From Streptosporangium sp. NBC_01495 (GTDB lineage: Bacteria > Actinomycetota > Actinomycetes > Streptosporangiales > Streptosporangiaceae): DNA of 64,000 nucleotides. Every line of letters starts with the position of its first letter. Within the stretch, counting starts at the first letter, position 1. The position numbers and the translations under genes were made by a program. Location of the stretch: assembly GCF_036250735.1 (NCBI RefSeq), contig NZ_CP109430.1:2666001-2730000 (forward strand). The letters are read 5' to 3'. A model generated the notes under the pieces. The model ran no database searches. It was given only the letters and a program-made list of their open reading frames with translations, and had not been told where the DNA came from. Positions 57,721-64,000 of this stretch are shown piece after piece.

Positions 57721-57745
57721 ACGATCATTGACGATCAATGATCGT
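57721..57745. promoter_or_regulatory. 11-3-11 perfect dyad, MarR operator
   Basis: The arms ACGATCATTGA (57721-57731) and TCAATGATCGT (57735-57745) are exact complements around CGA. The dyad lies 26-50 bp upstream of the MarR start and about 110 bp upstream of the oxidoreductase start. Confidence 0.75.
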
Positions 57746-57853
57746 TACTTTAACGTAAGTCTCAGCTGATCGCACCCCCTGACCCAAAGACGCCCCGAGC
57801 CCTCCGCCCAGTCCATCGCAGCACCGGCGAACCCCCAGAAGGAAGCGGTCATC

Positions 57854-59233
57854 ATGACCCTGACCAGATCGAGGAACACCTCCACCCCCGCACGCCGTCT
57901 GCGCGCAGGCTTCGCCGGCGCTGTGCACCTTCCCGGCGAAGCCGGATACGAAGAGCGCCGGCGCCCGCTGTTCACACCGATCGACCAGCGACCCGCTCTG
58001 GTAGCCGAGGCGACCAGCGCCGAGGACGTACGGGCGGCGGTCGTGGCGGCTCGGGACGCCGGCCTGGCGCTGGCTGTGCAGGCGACCGGGCACGGCACCC
58101 ACGCGCCCTGCGACGGCGGCCTGTTGTTGAGGACGTCCTCCATGGGCGGAGTACTCCTCGATCCGCGCCGGCACATCGCCCGTGTCGGCCCCGGCGCCCG
58201 ATGGGGCCAGGTCATGACGGCCGCCGAGCCGTTCGGACTGGCCCCCGTGTCGGGCTCGCACGCCGACGTCGGCGTGACCGGGTACACCCTCGGCGGCGGC
58301 CTGGGCTGGCTCTCCCGCGCGTACGGCTTCGCCGCCGACAGCGTGCTGCGCGCCCAGATCGTCACGGCCGACGGGCGGCTCGTGACCGCCGCTCCCGACA
58401 GCCACCCCGATCTGTACTGGGCGCTGCGCGGCGGAGGCGGCAACTTCGGCGTGGTCACCTCACTGGAGTTCCGGTTGCACCCGGTGGCCCAGGTCTTCAC
58501 GGGCGCCGCCTGTTTCCCGGTCGAACGCGCCGGTGAGATTGTGACCTTCTACCGGGACTGGATCACCGGGCTGCCCGACGAGCTCAGCACCGCACTGTCA
58601 CTGACCTCGATGCCCGACGACCCAAAGGTGCCCCCACTCGTGCGCGGCCGCCGCGTCCTGCAGTTCAAAGCGCTGTACGCGGGGAGCGCCGACCAGGGCC
58701 GGCGGCTGCTGCGGCCGCTGTGGCGAGCCGCGGGCCCGGCGCTCATCGAGGACTTCCGCACCATGCCGTACGCCGGGGCCTCCATGGGCGGCATCGCCCC
58801 CAACCAGGTCGAACTCCTGAAGGAGCTGCCGGACGCGGCGATCGCGGCGATCGTACGCGTCGCCGAGCCGTACGACGGGCCGGCCGTGGAGATCCGGCAC
58901 TGGGGCGGCGCCATGGGCCGCCCCGGCCCCGAGGCCGGCCCGGTCGGCCACCGCGCCACCCGCCTGTCGGTGATCGCCGACGCCGCCTCTCCGGTCCTGG
59001 CCGACGCCCTGCGCGCGCACACCAGCGGTGGGGCGTTCCTGAACTTCCTGCTCGACTCGACCCGGACCGCAGACGCCTACACCGCCGCCGACCATCGGCG
59101 GCTGAGCGCCGTCAAGCGCCTGTACGACCCTGACAACACCTTCGGTGTCACGCACAACATCCCGCCGGCACCGCTCGCCGCCGCCCGCCCGACATCATCG
59201 AAGTGGGCTCCATCTCCGACGGTTCCCGCCTGA
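57854..59233 (+). CDS. FAD-linked oxidase (berberine-bridge-like)
   Basis: The 459-aa flavoprotein has an FAD_binding_4 domain: the covalent-FAD-type histidine segment QATGHGTHAPCDGGLLL, VGPGARWGQV, GVTGYTLGGGLGWLSRAYGF and ALRGGGGNFGVVTSLEF. It also has a C-terminal BBE motif RLYDPDNTFGVTHNIPP. Such oxidases act on sugars, alkaloids or polyketides and release peroxide. The Cys six residues after the His (HAPC) might give a second flavin link, as in bicovalent members, although spacing is unusual. There is no signal peptide. Confidence 0.92.
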   Translation: MTLTRSRNTSTPARRLRAGFAGAVHLPGEAGYEERRRPLFTPIDQRPALVAEATSAEDVRAAVVAARDAGLALAVQATGHGTHAPCDGGLLLRTSSMGGVLLDPRRHIARVGPGARWGQVMTAAEPFGLAPVSGSHADVGVTGYTLGGGLGWLSRAYGFAADSVLRAQIVTADGRLVTAAPDSHPDLYWALRGGGGNFGVVTSLEFRLHPVAQVFTGAACFPVERAGEIVTFYRDWITGLPDELSTALSLTSMPDDPKVPPLVRGRRVLQFKALYAGSADQGRRLLRPLWRAAGPALIEDFRTMPYAGASMGGIAPNQVELLKELPDAAIAAIVRVAEPYDGPAVEIRHWGGAMGRPGPEAGPVGHRATRLSVIADAASPVLADALRAHTSGGAFLNFLLDSTRTADAYTAADHRRLSAVKRLYDPDNTFGVTHNIPPAPLAAARPTSSKWAPSPTVPA

Positions 59234-59380
59234 GAGTCAGCAGGCGATGCCGACCGTTTGCTCGATGGTGGCGGGGCCGTCGAGGGTGGCGAGCATGGGG
59301 TGGGCGGTGTCGGCGTGGGAGATGGACCGGCTGGAGAGCGAACCCGAGCTTCATGTGCGGGCCACGCCGCCGGCCAACGC

Positions 59381-59434
59381 GGCCACCGCTGTGATCTTCA
59401 GTTCCATCACACCTGAATGATCACAGCGGTGGCC
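59381..59434. repeat. Long perfect inverted repeat after the oxidoreductase gene
   Basis: GGCCACCGCTGTGATC (59381-59396) pairs exactly with 59419-59434. Inside the loop TTCAG and CTGAA extend the stem by five more pairs with a single bulged T. No T tract follows. It lies in a 280-bp convergent gap with no gene and could be a bidirectional terminator or a small-element end. Confidence 0.7.
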
Positions 59435-59514
59435 GTCCCTCGAACCTGTGGCCCTGGCCCTACAGGTTCACATGTGCACGAACTTGCCCAACCTCACGAT
59501 CTGCGGCTGGAGTA

Positions 59515-60030
59515 TTAGGCCGGTCGGACGTCGACGTCGCACTGCCAGGACTTTCCGCCGTCGTTGGAGGCACAAGTAACGACAACGTTGTATATGGGCG
59601 CCCTTAATACTGCGACTATGAATTCTGGGACAATCCCTATTGTCAGCGGGACGACGTCGTTGAAGGTGCCTTCCGTCGGCGGAGACTCGGTGGTTCGCTG
59701 CCAGTCGAATCGCTCGAAGTTGTCTTCGGCGACCAGCCGGTAGAATTCGTCGGCCGTCATCGTTCCTTTGTTGGCGATGGCCCCCGTAGCGCTTTTCAGT
59801 GACCCCAGGGGGTCACCGGCCTGCCGTTCGGCGATGGCGAGAACCTCCCGCACCGTAATGTCACCCCCGCGGATGTCGATAGGTGCGGATGCCGCCACGC
59901 TGACCGTTCCTGAAGGTGTCGCGTGCGCCGATACGGCGGTGAGGTTGAGGATTACCGCGACACTCGCGGCGGCGGACACCGCGCCGACGGTACGGGCGAT
60001 CCTGCCTGTCGATTTCCTTGCCCGGATCAT
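59515..60030 (-). CDS. Secreted hypothetical protein
   Basis: The 171-aa protein has a signal peptide (RTVGAVSAAASVAVILNLTA with likely cleavage after SAHA) and a mature region of about 135 residues. One helical segment is ITVREVLAIAERQ, and the only two cysteines (VTCASNDGGKSWQC) probably form a disulfide near the C-terminus. GC content and codon use are lower than in neighbours. ATG 60030 is selected at the signal peptide; the SD is weak. The family is not recognised. Confidence 0.72.
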   Translation of the reverse strand: MIRARKSTGRIARTVGAVSAAASVAVILNLTAVSAHATPSGTVSVAASAPIDIRGGDITVREVLAIAERQAGDPLGSLKSATGAIANKGTMTADEFYRLVAEDNFERFDWQRTTESPPTEGTFNDVVPLTIGIVPEFIVAVLRAPIYNVVVTCASNDGGKSWQCDVDVRPA

Positions 60031-60573
60031 GAATTGGTTCCACTTTCTAGAGGTGCATGTGAGTTTTTGTCGCGTGTGGGGGCATGCTGTCCCGTTCCAT
60101 CGCGTTGTCGACATCGTCACACGCGGGGCTGAAACGGTGCTGATACGGCCCTGAAACTCATGTCAGAATTGGGGCGATGCACAGGTGAAGACGGTGTGGC
60201 TCGCCGCCGCGAGTAGAACACGCGCGGGGGAGAACCCCGATGTTCCGAAAACCTGCATCTACCCGGGGGCCACCGGAATAGGGCTGAAATGGGCCGCGCT
60301 GGGCCTCGGCGCGACAAATCCCGGACGCGCCGAGCGTCGCTCGGTTGTCCAGGCAGGCGTACCAGGTCGACTCGCCGTAGATCGAGCGGCTCCAGGCGTC
60401 GGAGTGGTCATCTGGGGCTGTCAGGCGAACCAGCCGGTCAGCTGCATGAAGGTCGTTAGGGCACGTAAGGCGAGTAGGCCGCTGCGGCTGCCCGCCGGTG
60501 GACACGGGTATAGCGCGCTATTTAGGTAGGCCCTACTCATGTGCTGGGGATCGGCCCCGCCGAACCTTACGGC
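60031..60573. other. Intergenic region with palindromes near the protease start
   Basis: About 540 bp. ATAGCGCGCTAT (60510-60521) and GTAGGCCCTAC (60526-60536) are palindromes just upstream of the protease gene and may be its operator. A minus-strand stretch around 60310-60440 reads like protein (DDHSDAWSRSIYGESTWYAC) but has no start or SD and is probably a relic. No gene is called. Confidence 0.45.
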
Positions 60574-63500
60574 ATGCGTCGCATCCTGCGGTTCCTGATC
60601 GTCTCCGCTCTGGTCACCGTCGCCCTGGTGGCGGTTCCCACCACCGCCAACGCCGAGACCAGCGTACGGCTCCGCTTGACGATCGACCTCGTCAAGCAGC
60701 ACGAGAATCCGGACTCGGACGGCGCGTCGGGCAACTACTACCCGAAGATCTTCTTCGGCACCGACGCGCCGCAGGATCGCTCCCCCGTGGAGAGCGCCGA
60801 GTTCCACCCCAACACCTTCGAACCGCCCTGGGTCTTCACGTATGTCGCGTCCGTCGCGCCCAGCCAGCACACCGTCCGGGTCCGGGTCGAGCTGTGGGAC
60901 GAGGACGGCGGGCTCAGCGGCGAAGACGACCAGCTCGACATCGACCCCACCAACCGCAGCCTCGACCTGGACCTGACCTACCAGCTCACCACCGACACCT
61001 GGACGGGCGAGAGCATCGTCCCCAAGCAGGGCAACTTCATCGGCGACGGCGACTCCGGCTTCCCCGGAGCGCACGACGGGAAGATCGCCGAGATCGGCCT
61101 GGGCATCCAGCGGACCACCGACCTGCCCGACACCGACGGCGACGGTATCTACGACGTCGTCGAGCTGCACGGCATCCGTGACACCGACGGCAGCCTGATG
61201 CACGACCTCAAGGCACTCGGCGCCAGCCCCTGCCGCAAGACGATCGTGGTGGTGGCCAGCTGGATGTCCGGCGCCGCGGACGGCCACGACCACAAGCCCA
61301 AGCAGGCGGCGATCGACGAGGTCAGGGCCGCCTTCAACGGCTCGCCGGTGGAACGGGCGCCGACCTGCCCCTATGTCGGCTCGATCTGGACCCGGGGTGC
61401 GGAGGTGCTGATCATCCCCGGCCGCGCCGAATCCGAGACCACCGTCCTGCCTCTCGACGGCACCCTGTATCGAAGCATCCGCCAGCTGGCCCTCAACCCG
61501 CAGCGGGCCCGTTTTGCGCATTTCGTGCTCTTCGGCCACCAAGTCGCCGCGGGCAGTCCCACTTCCGGCCAGTGCTGCGAAGCCGATCGCGGCGAGAAGG
61601 ACTTCATCGTGACGCTGGGCGCGTGGCGGGTGGCCTGCGTGGGCCCCGGCACCGACGGCGTGCTCAACACCCCCACCCCCGCCAACGACGACCAGAAGGT
61701 GGGTGACTTCATCCTGGTCGGCGGCGATCGCACCTGCGACACCACCGCCACTGCCGGCCTCGACGAGCAGGTGATCCCGATCAACACGGGCCGTGACGAC
61801 GCCCGGGTCGGGACCGTGCGCGACCAGTCCTTGACACTCATGCACGAGCTCGGCCACGCCCTCGGCCTGGCGCACGGTGGCTTCGAGCCCACCAACGGCA
61901 AGCCCAACTACCTCAGCGTCATGAACTACGGGTTCAACCCCTTCGGCATCCCGCTCGGCCCGGCCCGCTCACCGGCGCGCCTGGACTACTCCGACGGCCT
62001 GCTCCCGCGGCTCGACAAGAACAACCTGCGCGAGGCCGACGGCATCGGCGACGGCACCGACTTCACCCGATGGATCGACGGGTTCGGTGTGGAGTCGTGG
62101 GGCCCCGGCAACGCCGCCCTCGACTGGAACGGCAACCGCGTCATCGACCCCGGCACCATTCCCCGCGTGGACATCAACGTCGGTGACGACACCTGTGTGC
62201 TGCCCGGCACCGACGGGCTGCAGACCCCGAAGCATGTCGACGACGCTTTCGGCGGTGGTGGCATCGTGCAGGGGTCCGACGGCGACTGCGACACAACTCC
62301 CGGTGCCGGCGACTTCGGCCGGGCCGACCTCCTGGACGACTTCAACGACTGGCGCAACCTGAAGTACCGGGCCGAGGGCTCCCCCGACGCCGGATCCGAT
62401 GGGATCTTCCCTTCCGGTCCCGAGTTCACCTGGGACGCGGCCCTGGCCCGCGAGCTCGGCATCCGCCGCTTCTATGACCCCGACGTGGCGGTGACCAAGA
62501 CCGCCGACAAGGCTCAGGCCGAACCCGGCGACACCATCGCCTACTCCGTGAAGGTCAACAATGTCGGCCCCGGCCTGGCCACATCGATCCAGCTCACCGA
62601 CACCCTCCCCGACGGCACCGCGGCCGGCCGTACCCTCGCTGACCTGAATCCTGCCGCCACCGCCACCGAGACGTTCACCCACACCGTGCCCTGCACCGCC
62701 GCGGACGGCAGCGTTCTGACCAACCGTGCCTCCGTGACCGCGAAGAACCGTGCCGACGGCCCCGAGGCCATCGTTTCCAACAACACCGACTCCGCCTCCA
62801 CCACCGTGAAGCGGCCCGTCCTCGCGCTCACCTCGACCGCCACGCCCACCGCGCATGCCGCCGCGGCCGTCACCACCACGCTCACCGCGACCAACACCGG
62901 CGGCGCCGCGGCCACCGGCGTCACCCTCACCTACACGCTGCCGCCGTCGGTCTACTACAGCACCGCGCTCGACCAAGGCTCCGGCCCCCGGCCGACGTCT
63001 GTTTCCGGCACCACCCTGACCTGGCAACTCGGCTCTCTCGCCCCCGGCGCGACCGCGTCGATCGCCTTCACCAGCCGTTCCAGCCTGCTCACCACCGGCG
63101 GCACCGCGCTGACGGGAAACGCCACGATCATGTACGGCAATGCGGGCGGCTGCATCTACACCCCGATCTCAGCCACGTCGACCTCCACCGTCACCGAGGC
63201 CACTCCCACCCGCAATCCCCAGCTCGTCACGATCTGGGCCCTGCTCGGCAACCGCACCCCCGAACTCCTGGCGCGTGTCCAGGCCACCGACACCCGCTAC
63301 GACCGCAACACCGACGGGCGCCTGTCCCAGGAAGAGGCCTCGGAGGCCTTGCGCCTCCCCCTTCTCCAGCCCCGCACCCTGGCCGCCGAACTCCTGGCCA
63401 CCTATCTCAATGTGGCCGACCGCCGCATCAACTCCGCCACTGCGGTCCACACGCTCACCCTCGAACGCCTCAATCTCCGCACCGTCGCCGACGCCGCCCG

Positions 63501-63609
63501 CCACGCTCAGACCGTCCTGCGCCTACCGCCTTTGACCAACCTGATCCGCTACACCGACGCCACCCTGGCCCTCACCGAAATCAACTCCGGCCTCGCCGCC
63601 CGCTACTGA
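60574..63609 (+). CDS. Large secreted metzincin-type metalloprotease with DUF11 domains
   Basis: The 1011-aa exported protein has a signal peptide (FLIVSALVTVALVAVPTTANA), a thrombospondin-3-like Ca site (DTDGDGIYDVVE, near residue 187) and a zinc protease domain with HELGHALGLAH (residues 424-434, H-E-x-x-H-x-x-G-x-x-H) plus a Met-turn-like SVMNYG. Two DUF11 adhesion-like repeats follow (from DVAVTKTADKAQAEPGD at about 636 to about 860). The C-terminal helical part has an EF-hand-like DRNTDGRLSQEE. ATG 60574 is used; no membrane anchor follows, so it is probably released or wall-associated. Confidence 0.88.
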   Translation: MRRILRFLIVSALVTVALVAVPTTANAETSVRLRLTIDLVKQHENPDSDGASGNYYPKIFFGTDAPQDRSPVESAEFHPNTFEPPWVFTYVASVAPSQHTVRVRVELWDEDGGLSGEDDQLDIDPTNRSLDLDLTYQLTTDTWTGESIVPKQGNFIGDGDSGFPGAHDGKIAEIGLGIQRTTDLPDTDGDGIYDVVELHGIRDTDGSLMHDLKALGASPCRKTIVVVASWMSGAADGHDHKPKQAAIDEVRAAFNGSPVERAPTCPYVGSIWTRGAEVLIIPGRAESETTVLPLDGTLYRSIRQLALNPQRARFAHFVLFGHQVAAGSPTSGQCCEADRGEKDFIVTLGAWRVACVGPGTDGVLNTPTPANDDQKVGDFILVGGDRTCDTTATAGLDEQVIPINTGRDDARVGTVRDQSLTLMHELGHALGLAHGGFEPTNGKPNYLSVMNYGFNPFGIPLGPARSPARLDYSDGLLPRLDKNNLREADGIGDGTDFTRWIDGFGVESWGPGNAALDWNGNRVIDPGTIPRVDINVGDDTCVLPGTDGLQTPKHVDDAFGGGGIVQGSDGDCDTTPGAGDFGRADLLDDFNDWRNLKYRAEGSPDAGSDGIFPSGPEFTWDAALARELGIRRFYDPDVAVTKTADKAQAEPGDTIAYSVKVNNVGPGLATSIQLTDTLPDGTAAGRTLADLNPAATATETFTHTVPCTAADGSVLTNRASVTAKNRADGPEAIVSNNTDSASTTVKRPVLALTSTATPTAHAAAAVTTTLTATNTGGAAATGVTLTYTLPPSVYYSTALDQGSGPRPTSVSGTTLTWQLGSLAPGATASIAFTSRSSLLTTGGTALTGNATIMYGNAGGCIYTPISATSTSTVTEATPTRNPQLVTIWALLGNRTPELLARVQATDTRYDRNTDGRLSQEEASEALRLPLLQPRTLAAELLATYLNVADRRINSATAVHTLTLERLNLRTVADAARHAQTVLRLPPLTNLIRYTDATLALTEINSGLAARY

Positions 63610-63617
63610 CCGACCTC

Positions 63618-63654
63618 GTGCCCCTGTGCGTTCCTCCGCACCCCACAGGGGCAC
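63618..63654 (+). terminator. Terminator-like hairpin after the protease gene
   Basis: GTGCCCCTGTG (63618-63628) and CACAGGGGCAC (63644-63654) form an 11-bp perfect stem with a 15-nt loop, starting 9 bp after the stop. Confidence 0.7.
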
Positions 63655-63815
63655 CCCGGCAACGGCCCGTACTCCGGGAAACGGCCCGCACCCTCCGGGC
63701 GCCGCGTCGGCAAGAAGCGAAACGGTCAGACCCATCGGCCGGCGATCGCATGGTCCGTCCGACGTTCTGAGTGGGTGATCGCGGGACGTATGGCAACCTA
63801 TGGGAGAATTGGTCC

Positions 63816-64000
63816 GTGGGAGCATCGGTTAGGCAGATTCAAGTCACCTTCGACTGCGCATCACCTGAGCGCGTCGCTCGTTTCTGGTGCGAGGTGCTGG
63901 GGTACGTCGCACCGCCGCCACCGGAGGGGTTCGCCGGTTGGGACGACTTCAATCGCACGCTGCCGCCTGAGCAGCGGGATTCATGGTTCGCATGCAGTGA
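63816..64000 (+). CDS. VOC (glyoxalase-like) family protein, 5' part only
   Basis: Sixty-one codons are present from GTG 63816 (GGGAG upstream). The start VRQIQVTFDCASPERVARFW followed by CEVLGYVAPPPPEGFAGWDD is the first beta-alpha unit of an actinobacterial glyoxalase-like/VOC protein. The metal ligands and the rest lie beyond the window edge, so activity cannot be judged. Confidence 0.85.
   Translation, partial: MGASVRQIQVTFDCASPERVARFWCEVLGYVAPPPPEGFAGWDDFNRTLPPEQRDSWFACS

Noticed and set aside
60185-60529. 114-aa plus-strand frame upstream of the protease
   Set aside because: No recognisable domain, poor codon pattern and no ribosome site.
61969-63027. 352-aa Gly/Val-rich minus-strand frame opposite the protease
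   Set aside because: Low-complexity shadow of the DUF11 coding region.
1-64000. tRNA, rRNA, integrase or transposase genes
   Set aside because: I looked for conserved tRNA arms, integrase/transposase motifs and terminal repeats and saw none that I could support by reading.

Overview
The window is very GC-rich (roughly 70%), with short intergenic gaps, many GTG/TTG starts, ATGA/GTGA stop-start overlaps and several F420- or actinobacteria-specific families (PPOX and LLM F420 oxidoreductases, DUF5999, a PASTA/Pkn-type Ser/Thr kinase). It therefore comes from a filamentous actinomycete chromosome. Streptosporangiaceae is a reasonable family-level guess, but that is inference. No rRNA, tRNA, CRISPR array, transposase or phage structural gene was recognised.

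Region 1 (1-12.1 kb) is a purine/ureide catabolism locus. A PucR-type regulator is divergent from an operon for FdrA, DUF1116 and DUF2877, the oxamate carbamoyltransferase (AllFGH)-like set. It is co-oriented with an S4-domain protein, an NCS2 nucleobase permease and a three-subunit molybdenum xanthine dehydrogenase. A truncated Ser/Thr kinase lies at the left edge.

Region 2 (12.1-19.5 kb) is the most unusual part. A three-gene cassette encodes a four-helix membrane protein, a PNP/MTAN-type nucleosidase and a membrane-anchored PLD-like protein. The first two proteins share a roughly 24-residue Gly/Asn/Gln motif at opposite termini, as expected of a homotypic (possibly amyloid-type) signalling pair. 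The cassette is divergent from an NrtR-type Nudix regulator with an apparently leaderless promoter and a perfect palindrome over its -10 box. Next to it are a DUF433/DUF5615 toxin-antitoxin operon and an XRE-TPR regulator.

Region 3 (19.6-29 kb) holds an ATP-binding anti-sigma-like protein, a PPOX enzyme, and a glycosyltransferase whose divergent TetR gene is broken although its operators are intact. It ends with a tightly overlapping six-gene operon: envelope proteins with His-containing YtkA/CopC-like domains, membrane proteins, and a NarL-type two-component system.

Region 4 (29-38.8 kb) is redox and respiration. It has an LLM oxidoreductase behind a textbook SoxR box, a MarR-divergent LLM-hemerythrin fusion, cytochrome bd oxidase (cydAB) behind three evenly spaced dyads, a polysaccharide deacetylase and a fatty-acid desaturase. 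Two small tail duplications lie at the convergent ends of the LLM-hemerythrin and cydB genes.

Region 5 (38.8-49 kb) is mixed housekeeping and accessory: a CoxG-like SRPBCC protein, a Tat-exported MBL hydrolase, an AmpR-like LysR/class A beta-lactamase pair, a DUF5999/ATPase pair, a DsbA-like protein, thymidine kinase and small membrane or secreted proteins.

Region 6 (49-64 kb) carries hydantoinase/oxoprolinase hyuAB separated by an 89-bp tandem repeat, a YtrA-type GntR-ABC operon with a 32-bp palindrome, and a TetR/MFS deletion scar. It continues with a cold-shock gene with an attenuator-like leader hairpin, a MarR/flavoprotein oxidase pair, a large secreted metzincin-type protease and the 5' end of a VOC-family gene.
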